A stretch of 64,000 bases of DNA from Romboutsia hominis (GTDB lineage: Bacteria; Bacillota; Clostridia; Peptostreptococcales; Peptostreptococcaceae), in NCBI RefSeq assembly GCF_900002575.1, contig NZ_LN650648.1, positions 372,001 through 436,000 of the forward strand, given 5' to 3'. The notes under the pieces were generated by a model that was given only the letters and a program-made list of their open reading frames with translations, made no database searches and was not told the origin of the DNA. The position numbers and the translations under genes were made by a program. This document shows, one piece after another, positions 21,051 through 31,624 of this stretch (position 1 is the first letter of the stretch; the number at the start of each line of letters is the position of its first letter).

Positions 21051-22187
21051 TTGGATTTAATTTTATTTAAGTTTTTGTATTTTCTATTATTCTTTGGATT
21101 ATCAAGTATAGCAGGAATGCTGATTCCATTTTTACAATATAAAGGGTTTAGTCCAATAGAAACGGCTACATTAATAAGTTTTTACACTGTAAGCGGAATT
21201 TTGGGACAACTAATAGCAGGTTGTTGCTGTGATAAATTAAAAACAATTAAAAAAATATTTATATTTTCTTTATTAGGTGTAATGTTTAGTACAGCTTTAG
21301 CTATTTTTATAAATATTAAAATATTATTTTATATTAGTTTTGTAATTATGGGATTTTTTTATTATATATTGACTAGTATACCTGATAGTTGGGTAATAGA
21401 AAGTGGAGAAAATGCAAAGTCAAAATTTGGATTTTTTAGAGCTTTTGGTTCAACTGGGTGGGCATTTGGAGTATTAGCATCAGGAATTATAACAGAAAAG
21501 TATGGATATCATATATTAAACATAATATATCTAATAATGTTGTCATTAACTCTATTTATAAGCCTTAAGATAAAAGATACGGTAAAAGAATATAAGGGTT
21601 GTGGAAATTTAAAAGAGTTATTCAATAATAAAGAATATATACTCACTGTAATTATATTATTAATAATTTGTATCCCGTTTAGAGGATACTGTCAGTTAGT
21701 ACCTTATAGAATAGAATATGTAGGGGGAAACACTGTAAACTTAGGAATATTTAATTTTATAAGCTCAATAAGTGAGATAGCTATGCTTATTTTAGCACAA
21801 AAAATTATGCATAAATTAAGTCCTGACAAATTATTATTATTATCACCATTAGGACTATTTCTTCAAATACTAATCCTAAGATTTGGAAGTAATATAAATA
21901 TTATATATATTAGTGCTGTCCTACAAGCATTTACATTACCAATAATATTAGTAGTAGGAAAAATAATAATAGATAGAATATCTCCTAGTAATTTAAAAAC
22001 ATCATCACAGTTAGTAGCATTTGCTATATTTAATAGTGTATCAACTATAATTGGAACTGCTAGTGTTGGATATTTTATAGAGAAGTTTTCCTTGGATAAA
22101 GCTAATTTATTTCTATTAGGGTGTAATATGCTATCTATATTAGGCGCATTATATTACGACAGAAATATTAAAGATAGGACTATATAA
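21051..22187 (+). CDS. MFS transporter
   Basis: A 378-residue integral membrane protein with about 12 hydrophobic segments. It carries a major-facilitator loop motif (GQLIAGCCCDKLKTIKK) between TM2 and TM3 and the FFRAFGSTGWAFG segment typical of the MFS_1_like (LacY/NupG-type) group. It starts with TTG at 21051 behind AAGGAGGG; the nearby ATG (21047) reads straight into a stop. Length and layout are normal. The substrate cannot be told from sequence; sugars or nucleosides are usual in this group. It stands alone downstream of the rRNA operon. Confidence 0.85.
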   Translation: MDLILFKFLYFLLFFGLSSIAGMLIPFLQYKGFSPIETATLISFYTVSGILGQLIAGCCCDKLKTIKKIFIFSLLGVMFSTALAIFINIKILFYISFVIMGFFYYILTSIPDSWVIESGENAKSKFGFFRAFGSTGWAFGVLASGIITEKYGYHILNIIYLIMLSLTLFISLKIKDTVKEYKGCGNLKELFNNKEYILTVIILLIICIPFRGYCQLVPYRIEYVGGNTVNLGIFNFISSISEIAMLILAQKIMHKLSPDKLLLLSPLGLFLQILILRFGSNINIIYISAVLQAFTLPIILVVGKIIIDRISPSNLKTSSQLVAFAIFNSVSTIIGTASVGYFIEKFSLDKANLFLLGCNMLSILGALYYDRNIKDRTI

Positions 22188-22287
22188 AATTAATAATATA
22201 AATTTATTAAAGTAGAATATTAAAGCTGCTTTATGGAAAAATAATAAATAGAAGTCATGATATTATTTACATAGAAGGAGAAAAACT

Positions 22288-25200
22288 ATGGGAAAAATAA
22301 AGAAAACTATGGATGGAAATGCAGCAGCAGCATATGTATCATATGCTTATACTGAGGTAGCTGCAATATTTCCAATAACACCATCATCAAATATGGCAGA
22401 ATCAGTGGATGATTGGTCAGCTAAAGGTTTAAAAAATATATTTAATCAAAAAGTAAATGTTGTTGAAATGCAATCTGAGGCAGGAGCAGCAGGAGTATTT
22501 CATGGATCACTACAATCAGGAGCATTAACTACTACTTATACAGCATCACAAGGATTGCTTCTTATGATACCTAATATGTATAAAGTATCAGGAGAGTTGC
22601 TTCCAGGAGTATTCCATGTAAGTGCTCGTGCCTTAGCAGCCCAAGCATTATCAATATTTGGTGATCATCAAGATGTTATGGCAGCACGCCAAACTGGATG
22701 TGTAATGTTAGCATCAGGGTCAGTTCAAGAGGTAGCAGACTTAGCACCCGTAGCTCATTTAGCAGCAATAAAAGGAAGACTTCCTTTTATACATTTCTTT
22801 GATGGATTTAGAACATCACATGAAATACAAAAAATAGAAGTACTTGAGTACTCAGACTATGCAAACTTACTAGACAAAAAGGCATTGCAAGAATTTAGGA
22901 ATAGAGCTTTATCTCCAAATCATCCTGTAGCTCGTGGTACAGCTCAAAATCCTGATATATATTTCCAAACAAGAGAAGCAAGTAATAAGTATTATGAAGA
23001 AATAGTTCCGATAGTAGAAAATTATATGAATAAAATTGGCGAATTAACAGGTAGACAATATGGATTATTTAACTACTACGGAGCAGAAGATGCAAAAGAA
23101 ATATTAATAGCAATAGGTTCAGTAACTGAGGCTATTGAAGAAACTATAGATGAATTAAATGCAAAAGGCGAGAAATATGGACTGGTAAAAGTTCATTTAT
23201 TTAGACCATTTAGTAAGGAACATTTATTAAAAGTAATTCCAAAGAGTGTTAACAAAATATGTGTACTAGATAGAACTAAAGAACCAGGTGCAATAGGAGA
23301 ACCTCTGTATCTAGATGTACGTGCTGTATATTATGGACAAGAAAATGCTCCTATGATTATAGGTGGTAGATATGGACTTGGATCAAAGGATGTAACACCA
23401 ACAGATATAAAAGCTATATTTGATAACTTAGTATGTGACAATCCAAAAGATCAATTTACAGTAGGAATAGTTGATGATGTAACTCATAAATCTTTAGAAG
23501 TTAAAGAAGAACTTAAAGTAGTAAAACAAGGAACTATAAATTGTAAGTTCTGGGGACTTGGATCAGATGGTACAGTTGGAGCAAATAAACAAGCTATAAA
23601 GATAATAGGAGATAATACAGATAAGTATGTTCAAGCATACTTTGCATATGATTCTAAAAAATCTGGTGGGGTAACTATGTCTCACTTAAGATTTGGAGAT
23701 GAACCAATAAGATCTACTTATTTAATAGATAGTGCAGATTATATAGCTTGTCATAATCAATCATATGTAACTCAATATGATTTATTAAAAGGATTAAAAT
23801 CAAATGGTACATTTGTATTAAATACAATATGGGATGAAAAAGAATTAGAAGAGCATTTACCAGCAAAGATGAAAAATTACTTAGCTAAAAATAATATAGA
23901 CTTCTACACAGTCAATGCTACTAAAATAGCACAAGAAATTGGTCTTGGAAATAGAATAAATATGATAATGCAATCAGCATTCTTTAAATTAGCAAATATA
24001 ATACCTGAAGAAGAGGCAACTAAATATTTAAAATCATCAATAAGTAATGCTTATGGTAAAAAGGGTGAAAAAGTTGTTAATATGAACTATGAAGCAGTAG
24101 AGCAAGGTAAGAGTGCTCTAGTAAAGATAAATATACCAGATTCATGGGCAAATGCAACAGATAGTGAAGAACATCATGAAAATGAGCCAGAATTTATAAG
24201 AGAAATATTAAGACCTATGAATGCCCAAGAAGGAGATTCTTTACCTGTAAGTGCATTTAATGGAATAGAAGATGGTACATTCCCAGCAGGAACCGCAGCT
24301 TATGAAAAACGTGGTATAGGAATTAATGTTCCAGAATGGATACTAGAAAACTGTATTCAATGTAATCAATGTTCATATATATGCCCTCATTCAACTATAA
24401 GACCATTCTTATTAAATGAAGAAGAAGTAAATAATGCACCTGAAACTTTCAGAACTAAAAAAGCTGTTGGAAAAGCATTTGGTGGTTTACAATATAGAAT
24501 GCAAGTAGATACTATGGACTGTACAGGTTGTGGAAACTGTGCAGATATATGCCCAGCTAAAGACAAAGCATTAGTGATGAAACCTCTAGATACTCAGATA
24601 GATGCAGAAATACCAAACTGGGATTATGCAGTATCTAAAGTATCATATAAAGGAGATCTAGTTACTGCAAATAATGTAAAAGACTCTCAATTTAGAACTC
24701 CACTTATTGAGTTCTCAGGAGCTTGTGCAGGATGTGGAGAAACTGCTTATATAAAACTTGTAACACAATTATATGGAGATAGAATGATGATAGCAAATGC
24801 TACAGGATGTTCATCAATTTGGGGTGGTTCAGCACCTTCAATTCCATACACTGTAAATCATGAAGGAAAAGGTCCTGCATGGGCTAACTCATTATTTGAA
24901 GATAATGCAGAGTTTGGATATGGTATGTATTTAGGTGTAAAACAAATTAGATTAAAGTTACGTGACTTAATGGAAGAGTTAGTGGCTAGTGAAGAATCTA
25001 ATGAGTATAAAGATGTATTTGAAAATTGGATAAATACTATGAATGATGGAGAAGCATCTAAAGAGGCTAGTAAAAAGGTTATAGAAGTTATAGAAAACAA
25101 ATCATTTAGTGGAAAAGCTAAAGAATTAGTAGATGAAATTAAAGCTAGAAAAGATTATTTAGTTAAAAGATCTCAATGGATAGTAGGTGGAGATGGCTGG

Positions 25201-25815
25201 GCATATGATATTGATTATGGTGGACTTGATCATGTACTAGCATCAGGAGAAGATGTAAATGTATTAGTATTTGATACTGAGATATATTCAAATACAGGAG
25301 GACAAGCATCAAAGTCTACTCCATTATCAGCTATGGCTAAATTTGCTGCATCAGGTAAGAGATCTAAGAAAAAAGATTTAGGTATGATGGCTATGAGTTA
25401 TGGAAATGTATATGTAGCACAAGTATCTATGGGTGCAGATAAAAATCAACTTATTAAAGCAGTAATGGAAGCTGAAAAATATGATGGGCCTTCATTAATA
25501 ATAGCATATGCACCTTGTATATCTCACGGATTAAAAGAAGGTATGGGAAGAAGCGTTCATAATGAAGCAGAAGCAGTTGCTAGTGGATATTGGCATTTAT
25601 ATAGATACAACCCAGAACTTAAGAAAGAAAATAAAAATCCATTTAACTTAGATTCAAAAGAACCAAAAGGAAATGTAAGAGACTTTATAATGGGTCAAGT
25701 AAGATATTCTGCAATAGCTAAGCAATTCCCAGATGTAGCAGAGGAATTATTTACACAACTAGAAGAAAATATACAAGAAAGATATGAAACATATAAGAGA
25801 CTAGCAGGGAAATAA
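22288..25815 (+). CDS. nifJ: Pyruvate:ferredoxin (flavodoxin) oxidoreductase
   Basis: A single-chain enzyme of 1175 residues, the usual clostridial length. It decarboxylates pyruvate to acetyl-CoA and CO2 and reduces ferredoxin, the central energy step of fermentation. Domains follow the family order: the N-terminal pyrimidine-binding domain (ITPSSNMAE), the gamma domain, two 4Fe-4S motifs (CIQCNQCSYICP and CTGCGNCADICP), a further Cys pair (GACAGCGETAY), and the thiamine diphosphate site (GDGWAYDIDYGGLDH with NTGGQASKSTP). GAAGGAG precedes the ATG. It is monocistronic with a strong terminator. Confidence 0.97.
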   Translation: MGKIKKTMDGNAAAAYVSYAYTEVAAIFPITPSSNMAESVDDWSAKGLKNIFNQKVNVVEMQSEAGAAGVFHGSLQSGALTTTYTASQGLLLMIPNMYKVSGELLPGVFHVSARALAAQALSIFGDHQDVMAARQTGCVMLASGSVQEVADLAPVAHLAAIKGRLPFIHFFDGFRTSHEIQKIEVLEYSDYANLLDKKALQEFRNRALSPNHPVARGTAQNPDIYFQTREASNKYYEEIVPIVENYMNKIGELTGRQYGLFNYYGAEDAKEILIAIGSVTEAIEETIDELNAKGEKYGLVKVHLFRPFSKEHLLKVIPKSVNKICVLDRTKEPGAIGEPLYLDVRAVYYGQENAPMIIGGRYGLGSKDVTPTDIKAIFDNLVCDNPKDQFTVGIVDDVTHKSLEVKEELKVVKQGTINCKFWGLGSDGTVGANKQAIKIIGDNTDKYVQAYFAYDSKKSGGVTMSHLRFGDEPIRSTYLIDSADYIACHNQSYVTQYDLLKGLKSNGTFVLNTIWDEKELEEHLPAKMKNYLAKNNIDFYTVNATKIAQEIGLGNRINMIMQSAFFKLANIIPEEEATKYLKSSISNAYGKKGEKVVNMNYEAVEQGKSALVKINIPDSWANATDSEEHHENEPEFIREILRPMNAQEGDSLPVSAFNGIEDGTFPAGTAAYEKRGIGINVPEWILENCIQCNQCSYICPHSTIRPFLLNEEEVNNAPETFRTKKAVGKAFGGLQYRMQVDTMDCTGCGNCADICPAKDKALVMKPLDTQIDAEIPNWDYAVSKVSYKGDLVTANNVKDSQFRTPLIEFSGACAGCGETAYIKLVTQLYGDRMMIANATGCSSIWGGSAPSIPYTVNHEGKGPAWANSLFEDNAEFGYGMYLGVKQIRLKLRDLMEELVASEESNEYKDVFENWINTMNDGEASKEASKKVIEVIENKSFSGKAKELVDEIKARKDYLVKRSQWIVGGDGWAYDIDYGGLDHVLASGEDVNVLVFDTEIYSNTGGQASKSTPLSAMAKFAASGKRSKKKDLGMMAMSYGNVYVAQVSMGADKNQLIKAVMEAEKYDGPSLIIAYAPCISHGLKEGMGRSVHNEAEAVASGYWHLYRYNPELKKENKNPFNLDSKEPKGNVRDFIMGQVRYSAIAKQFPDVAEELFTQLEENIQERYETYKRLAGK

Positions 25816-25818
25816 ATA

Positions 25819-25849
25819 AAGAGTGCGTACTTTTAAGTACGCACTTTTT
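25819..25849 (+). terminator. Terminator after nifJ
   Basis: AGTGCGTACTT pairs with AAGTACGCACT, followed by TTTTTA. Confidence 0.9.
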
Positions 25850-25972
25850 ATATCAAAATTAAACAAAGTTTAATAATAGTAAAAAAAGTGGTATCATTAT
25901 ATAATAGCTTAAATTAAAAAATTTATTAGAAAAATAAATTGTAATAATAAAATTTAGAAATGAGGATCTAAT

Positions 25973-27541
25973 ATGGCTAAAACAACAAAAAAAGCAGCTA
26001 TTATCTTAATGATTATAATATTAACATCAAAAGTGACAGGTTTTTTAAGGGATATAGTACTAGCGAGGACATTTGGCGCAGGTCATATAACAGACGCATA
26101 TCTTACAGCACTTAATATACCGGTAGTACTATTTGATGGTATAAGTGCATCTCTTGGAACAACATTTATACCAATGTTTTTTAGTATAAGAGAGAAAAAG
26201 GGAATAGATGAAGTATATAAGTTTACAAGTAATGTATTAAACATAGCAACTGTAATAAGTATGATATTAATCGTAATAGGAATATTATTTGCTCCATATA
26301 TAGTTAAGATATTTGCTATGGGATTTAAAGGAGAGGTGTTAGATTTAACTATATCTTATTCTAGAATATTAATTTTTTCTATGATATTTATAGCTATAAA
26401 TGGTTTAATAACATCTTTTTTAGTTGCATCAGGAGATGTTCATATATCAGGTTTAATAACGATACCATTTAATATATTTGTAATGATAGCAATAGCTTTA
26501 GGTTCAATAACAAATTCATATTTTATGGTATATGGTACTTTATTTGCATATATATCACAGCTTTTATTTCAGATACCATTTTTATTTAAACATGGATATA
26601 AGTATAAATTTATTATAGATTTAAAGGACGAAAATATAATAAAGATATTATATCTTATATTGCCAGTATTTCTAGGTTCTTATGTTAACCAAATAAATAC
26701 AGTTGTTAATAGAACTTTAGCATCTACACTAGATTCTGGGAGTATAACAGCTCTAAACTATGCAAATAAGCTAAATATGTTTGCAGTAGGTATTATAGTA
26801 ATATCTTTATCTACTGTAATGTATCCAATACTATCTAAATTAGCTAGTGAAAAAAAAATAAAAGCTTTTAAATATAACGTATCAAAATCTTTAAATATAA
26901 CACTGATAGCTATGATGCCTATAATGGTTATAGTAATGGGATTATCAACACCTATAGTAACTTTGTTATTTAAACATGGATCATTTAACTCAAAAGCTAC
27001 TGAATTAACATCAACAGCACTACTTTATTACTCTATGGGGATAGTTGCGTATGGATTAAGAGAGATACTTTCTAAATCATTTTATTCACTACAAGATACA
27101 AAAACCCCAGTAAAAAATGCAACTGTATCCGTTATAATAAATGTAATATTATCTATTGTCCTAGTTAAATATATGGGTATAGGTGGTCTTGCTTTAGCTA
27201 GTTCTATATCTGCTATAGCAACGTCTGTATTATTATTTATATCTCTTAGAAAAAAGATAGGAAGAATAGGTATGAAAAATACAATAATAACTTTTATAAA
27301 AGTAGCGATAGCATCAATTATTATGGGATTAATAATAAAATTTTCATACTATGAGATAGTTAATCTAGGAATGAATATTTTTGAAAAACAAAAACAACTT
27401 ATAGCCATATCTTGTATAGGGTCTACATTAATTGGGTTAATTATATATATAATATTAACATTAATTTTTAATATAAGAGAATCAAAAGAAGTAGCGTATA
27501 TGATTAAATCAAAGTTTAGACAAATTATTTATAAAAGATAG
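25973..27541 (+). CDS. murJ: Lipid II flippase MurJ
   Basis: A 522-residue polytopic protein with about 14 membrane segments, in the MviN/MurJ branch of the MOP superfamily. Diagnostic motifs are the N-terminal TSKVTGFLRDIVLARTFGAG and ITDAYLTALNIP, and the later SKSFYSLQDTKTPVKNA. It moves lipid II across the membrane for peptidoglycan synthesis. The start has GAGG 6-7 nt upstream. The next gene (nifU-like) follows after 65 bp. Clostridial genomes often carry more than one MOP-family flippase, so redundancy is possible. Confidence 0.9.
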   Translation: MAKTTKKAAIILMIIILTSKVTGFLRDIVLARTFGAGHITDAYLTALNIPVVLFDGISASLGTTFIPMFFSIREKKGIDEVYKFTSNVLNIATVISMILIVIGILFAPYIVKIFAMGFKGEVLDLTISYSRILIFSMIFIAINGLITSFLVASGDVHISGLITIPFNIFVMIAIALGSITNSYFMVYGTLFAYISQLLFQIPFLFKHGYKYKFIIDLKDENIIKILYLILPVFLGSYVNQINTVVNRTLASTLDSGSITALNYANKLNMFAVGIIVISLSTVMYPILSKLASEKKIKAFKYNVSKSLNITLIAMMPIMVIVMGLSTPIVTLLFKHGSFNSKATELTSTALLYYSMGIVAYGLREILSKSFYSLQDTKTPVKNATVSVIINVILSIVLVKYMGIGGLALASSISAIATSVLLFISLRKKIGRIGMKNTIITFIKVAIASIIMGLIIKFSYYEIVNLGMNIFEKQKQLIAISCIGSTLIGLIIYIILTLIFNIRESKEVAYMIKSKFRQIIYKR

Positions 27542-27606
27542 ATCTATAAAGGAAATTCAAGATTTATGTAGAATACTAAAAGTATTAGAAAATAAGGGGG
27601 ATAGAC

Positions 27607-27828
27607 ATGAGAGAAGAGGTAGAAAAAGCATTAGTGAAAGTTAGACCAATTCTTCAAAGAGATGGTGGAGATGTAGAACTAATAGACGTTAATGACCAAG
27701 GAGTTGTATTAGTGAAGTTACAAGGAGCATGTAAAGGATGCCCAGGAGCAACAATGACATTAAAGGCTATTATTGAAAATTTACTTGTTAAGGAAGTTAA
27801 AGGTGTAACTCAAGTTATAGGAATATAA
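27607..27828 (+). CDS. NifU-type Fe-S scaffold/carrier protein (Nfu domain)
   Basis: A 73-residue protein made only of the NifU C-terminal (Nfu) domain. The CxxC motif Cys42-Lys-Gly-Cys45 (GACKGCPGATMTLK) binds a bridging 4Fe-4S cluster between two monomers. Family members deliver clusters to apo-enzymes; the large Fe-S enzyme NifJ is encoded nearby, which is suggestive only. The ribosome-binding site AAGGGGG is followed by ATAGAC. That makes GGGGGATAG, a 9-nt match to the C-rich loop of the RNA candidate at 1316-1340. Confidence 0.92.
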   Translation: MREEVEKALVKVRPILQRDGGDVELIDVNDQGVVLVKLQGACKGCPGATMTLKAIIENLLVKEVKGVTQVIGI

Positions 27829-27830
27829 AA

Positions 27831-27863
27831 AAGAAAAGTGCATTTGGCACTTTTCTTTTTTTG
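27831..27863 (+). terminator. Terminator after the nifU-like gene
   Basis: AGAAAAGTGC pairs with GCACTTTTCT around a short loop and is followed by seven T. Confidence 0.85.
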
Positions 27864-27932
27864 CAAAGAGTATTAATTTATCCGTAAAATAGGCACCGAT
27901 ATATTTGAGAGATGTTTTGAAACATATATAAA

Positions 27933-27962
27933 GTAGAAAAATGATGTACAATATAGTATAAT
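27933..27962 (+). promoter_or_regulatory. Promoter element shared with the first propeller kinase gene
   Basis: GTAGAAAAATG (27933-27943), exactly 13 nt, then TATAAT (27957-27962), 34 bp upstream of the start codon. The 11-mer and spacing are identical to those at 2452-2481. Confidence 0.55.
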
Positions 27963-27996
27963 TTTGTAGGAATGATTTTTAAATAAGGGGAAAATA

Positions 27997-30900
27997 ATGA
28001 AAAATAAATATATTGCAGGAATGATTTTATTTATAACTATATTAATATTAGGGGATGGATATAAAGTATATGGTTATGATGTACACTTTACAAAAATAAG
28101 CAATAAAGATGGCTTGTCTCAGTCAACAGCAGAAGTTATTATTCAAGATCAAAAAGGATACATGTGGATAGGTACTAATGATGGTCTTAACAAATATAAT
28201 GGGTATGATTTTAAGATATATAGACATAATCAAAGGTCAAAAAGCAGTATAGCAAACAATTACATAGTAAGCCTTCAAGAAGATAGTAATGGAGATATAT
28301 GGGTAGGAACAGCTAATGGGCTTAGTAAAATAGATATTAATACAGATAAGATAACTAACTATTTTAATGACAAAGAAAGTGGAAATTTATCTCACAATAA
28401 CATAGGAGATATTCTTATGACTAAAGATGGAGATATAATAGTAGGAACATCAGATGGACTTAATCTATATAATTCTGAAGAAGATAAGTTTGAGCGAATT
28501 TTAGGAGGAAAAGAAGATTTAAGTAGCCAATATATACGTGAATTAGAAGAAGATGAGTATGGGAATATATGGATAGGAACAAAAAGTGGAGTAGATAAAT
28601 TAAATACAAAGAATAAAAAAGTATATAAATATAGTATAGGTGAAGATGTAAATAAAACAATAAAAGATGACATATATGCTTTATTATATGATGATGGGTA
28701 TATGTGGGTTGGAACTTTTAAAAACGGATTAAATAAAATTAATATAGAAACTAATGAGATAAAAAAATATACACATGATCAGAATAATAGCAAATCCATA
28801 CCAAGTAACTTTATAAGAGAAGTGTATAAGGATAGCAATGATACATTATGGGTAGGAACAGATAGGGGACTTGCAAAAATAAATGAAGGTAAAGAATTTA
28901 TTACATATAAAAATGAAAGTACCAACTATAATTCAGTATCTCAGGACAACGTTTTTGATATAATTGAAGATAAAAGTGGACTTATATGGGTTGGAACATA
29001 TTCGGGCATAAGCATATTTGACCCTAAAAATAAGATAATTCATTATAAAAATAATCCTAATGACAAGAACTCATTAAGTGAAAATATAGTTCATGGTATA
29101 TATGAAGATGAAGATGAATTATTATGGGTTGGTACAAACTCTAAAGGGATAAACATAATTAATAGAAAAAATGGAGATGTAAGTCATTTAAATAGAGAAA
29201 ATACAAACTATACACTTAGTGATAATTCTATAAATGATATAACTGGAAAAGAAGACAAAATATATATAGGAACTAGAAGTGGTTTAAATATAATAGATAA
29301 GAATGATAATAGTATAATTGTATACGACAAATCCAATGGGCTAAAAGAAGATGATATAAGAACTGTATTTATAGACAGTAAAGATAACTTATGGGTGGGA
29401 ACTCCAAATGGGATAAGTATAATAAACTTTAAGACTAATGATATAATCAATTTAGATGAAGTTCTAGAAAAGTCAGGAATAGAGTCTTTATTTGCTAAAG
29501 TTATATATGAAGATAAAAGTGGTGTATACTGGATAGGGTGTTTTATAGACAATGGTCTTATAAGTATAGATCCTAAATCAAAAGAAATAAAAAACTATAA
29601 ATATGATAAAAATGATGAAAGTTCTATAAGTTCAAATACTATAAGAGATATAAATGAAGATATATATGGAGATTTATGGATAGGGACTAGTTATGGTTTA
29701 AATAAGCTAGATAAAGAAACGGGTAAATTTACTACTTATACAACCGAAGAGGGACTTTCAAATGATATCGTATATGGGATTTTAAATGATTATAAGGGAA
29801 ATTTATGGTTAAGTACTAATTCAGGTTTATCAAGACTAAATATAAAGACAAAAAAAATTGAGAATTTTGGCATAACAGATGGATTACAAGGTGGAGAGTT
29901 TAATGGAAATGCTTTATATAAAAATAAGAAAGAAGAGTTAATATTTGGAGGAATAAATGGACTAAATATATTCCATCCATCTGATATAAATACTGAAAAA
30001 TACACGCCTAAAGTTATGTTTGATAACTTTGAGATAAATGGCAAAAAATATAATGATATAAATAACATGGAATTTGAGCATGATGAAAATTTCATAAATA
30101 TAACTTTGTTTTTACCTGATTATAGAAACACTAAGAATATACAGTATTATTATATGCTAGAAGGGACTAAAGAAGGATGGCGTAAAGTTGAATCTAATGA
30201 TATAAATTATAGCAATTTAGATCCAGGAAATTACACATTAAGGGTAAAAGCAAGGAGCTATAATGGAACGATAACTAGTGAAAATCAAGTTAAGTTTAAT
30301 ATAAAACCCCCATTTTATAAAAGTAACTTAGCAATTTTTATATATATAATAATATTTGTATTTATAATTTATTATAATGTAAATCGAGTGAACCGCTTAG
30401 ATAATATGGTAAAGAAGAGAACAGCTCAATTAAGAAAAGAGATGCAAAAAAGTAATGAGCTTTTAAATAAAGTAATAGACCTAGAAAGAAGAAAAAATAA
30501 TTACTTTATAAATTTATCTCATGAACTACGAACGCCTCTTAATGTAATTTATACAACTGAACAACTTATAACAGAATTTAATAAATCTCAAGGTGGTATA
30601 GAACGAGAAAAATTATCTCAATATATGATGGTAATGGATAGAAATACCAAAAGATTATTAAGGCTAATAAATAATCTAATTGACACCACAAAGATAGAAT
30701 ATGGCAAATATAAATTAGACCTAAAAGAAAATGACATTGTATATGTGGTTGAAGAAGCCACATTATCATTAAAAGAGTATGTAGAAAACAATGGTATAGA
30801 GTTAATAATTGACCCAGAGGTTGAGGAAAAATATATCGTATGTGATGCTAGTGAAATTGAGAGATGTATAGTTAATTTAGTGGGAAATGCTGCTAAATTT

Positions 30901-31170
30901 ACACCGAGGGGTGGAAAAATTATAATAACTATAAAAGAAGATAATGACAATGTAATAATTACTGTAGAAGATACAGGTATAGGTATAGATAATAAATACC
31001 ATGAATCCATATTTAATAGATTTAATCAAGTTGTAGATGCAAACTCAGAAGTAAAAGGTGGAAGTGGATTGGGACTTACTATAACAAAACAGATAGTTGA
31101 ACTTCACAATGGTAAGATATACTTAGAAAGTGAAATAAACAAGGGTACTAAGTTTACTATTATCTTATAA
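27997..31170 (+). CDS. Two-component sensor histidine kinase with 14-blade Reg_prop sensor (paralog)
   Basis: A 1057-residue paralog of the kinase at 2518 with the same domain order: signal or anchor (1-26), 14 propeller blade motifs (from GYMWIGTNDGLNKYN to LIFGGINGLNIFHP), a Y_Y_Y domain, one membrane helix (about 780-798), a coiled coil, HisKA with His842 in NLSHELRTPLN, and HATPase (NLVGNAAKFT, DTGIGIDN, GSGLGL). The kinase core is strongly similar to its paralog. The propellers differ more, so the two may see different ligands. There is no receiver domain and no adjacent response regulator. AAGGGG precedes the start. The downstream terminator begins at the stop codon. Confidence 0.92.
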   Translation: MKNKYIAGMILFITILILGDGYKVYGYDVHFTKISNKDGLSQSTAEVIIQDQKGYMWIGTNDGLNKYNGYDFKIYRHNQRSKSSIANNYIVSLQEDSNGDIWVGTANGLSKIDINTDKITNYFNDKESGNLSHNNIGDILMTKDGDIIVGTSDGLNLYNSEEDKFERILGGKEDLSSQYIRELEEDEYGNIWIGTKSGVDKLNTKNKKVYKYSIGEDVNKTIKDDIYALLYDDGYMWVGTFKNGLNKINIETNEIKKYTHDQNNSKSIPSNFIREVYKDSNDTLWVGTDRGLAKINEGKEFITYKNESTNYNSVSQDNVFDIIEDKSGLIWVGTYSGISIFDPKNKIIHYKNNPNDKNSLSENIVHGIYEDEDELLWVGTNSKGINIINRKNGDVSHLNRENTNYTLSDNSINDITGKEDKIYIGTRSGLNIIDKNDNSIIVYDKSNGLKEDDIRTVFIDSKDNLWVGTPNGISIINFKTNDIINLDEVLEKSGIESLFAKVIYEDKSGVYWIGCFIDNGLISIDPKSKEIKNYKYDKNDESSISSNTIRDINEDIYGDLWIGTSYGLNKLDKETGKFTTYTTEEGLSNDIVYGILNDYKGNLWLSTNSGLSRLNIKTKKIENFGITDGLQGGEFNGNALYKNKKEELIFGGINGLNIFHPSDINTEKYTPKVMFDNFEINGKKYNDINNMEFEHDENFINITLFLPDYRNTKNIQYYYMLEGTKEGWRKVESNDINYSNLDPGNYTLRVKARSYNGTITSENQVKFNIKPPFYKSNLAIFIYIIIFVFIIYYNVNRVNRLDNMVKKRTAQLRKEMQKSNELLNKVIDLERRKNNYFINLSHELRTPLNVIYTTEQLITEFNKSQGGIEREKLSQYMMVMDRNTKRLLRLINNLIDTTKIEYGKYKLDLKENDIVYVVEEATLSLKEYVENNGIELIIDPEVEEKYIVCDASEIERCIVNLVGNAAKFTPRGGKIIITIKEDNDNVIITVEDTGIGIDNKYHESIFNRFNQVVDANSEVKGGSGLGLTITKQIVELHNGKIYLESEINKGTKFTIIL

Positions 31171-31216
31171 AATATAAAAAGAACGTTGTATTAATACAAC
31201 GTTCTTTTTATATTTT
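31169..31216. terminator. Bidirectional terminator between kinase and hsmA-like genes
   Basis: Two perfect 24-bp arms meet at 31192/31193, with A/T tracts on both sides. The GC-containing core is AGAACGTTGTA. It lies between convergent genes and serves both. Confidence 0.9.
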
Positions 31217-31223
31217 ATATCTA

Positions 31224-31619
31224 CTAATGCATCATTCCGATAAACATTCCAATAAAGTAAGGTATAAGCCATATAGACCAAACCACTATACTAAATTTAT
31301 GGAATACTTTCTTTTGGTTTTCATTATTTTTATATAATACATAAGTTGCCCAAAAAGCATGAAATAGCATAAGAACTATAGCAAGTAAACCTGTTATCCC
31401 ATGTATACTCTCTGCAACAGGAGAGATAGATAAATTTCCGCTAGAAGCTATACTAGTCATTGTAGTTGTACCTAATGTATCACATACAAGGCCTAACCAA
31501 AATATTATAACATGTTTTTTAGTTAAGGTATTAGCTCTTCTTTCGCTAAAAACACCTACAGTGTAAAATATAAGTGCGAATGTAATGAATGTAATAGCCA
31601 TTATCAGTTTAGTACTCAT
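31224..31619 (-). CDS. hsmA: HsmA-family membrane protein
   Basis: A 131-residue protein with four hydrophobic segments, of the TIGR03987/HsmA family. HsmA of C. difficile binds haem at the membrane and protects against redox stress (established for that organism). His residues in or near membrane helices (HGITG, LFHAFWA) are candidate haem ligands. I start at the ATG at 31619, where AAGGAG is 8 nt upstream; a GTG at 31628 lacks a site. The gene directly follows a MarR gene, as in hsmRA. Family and context together make the assignment likely, but haem binding is not visible in sequence. Confidence 0.75.
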   Translation of the reverse strand: MSTKLIMAITFITFALIFYTVGVFSERRANTLTKKHVIIFWLGLVCDTLGTTTMTSIASSGNLSISPVAESIHGITGLLAIVLMLFHAFWATYVLYKNNENQKKVFHKFSIVVWSIWLIPYFIGMFIGMMH

Positions 31620-31624
31620 AGTTG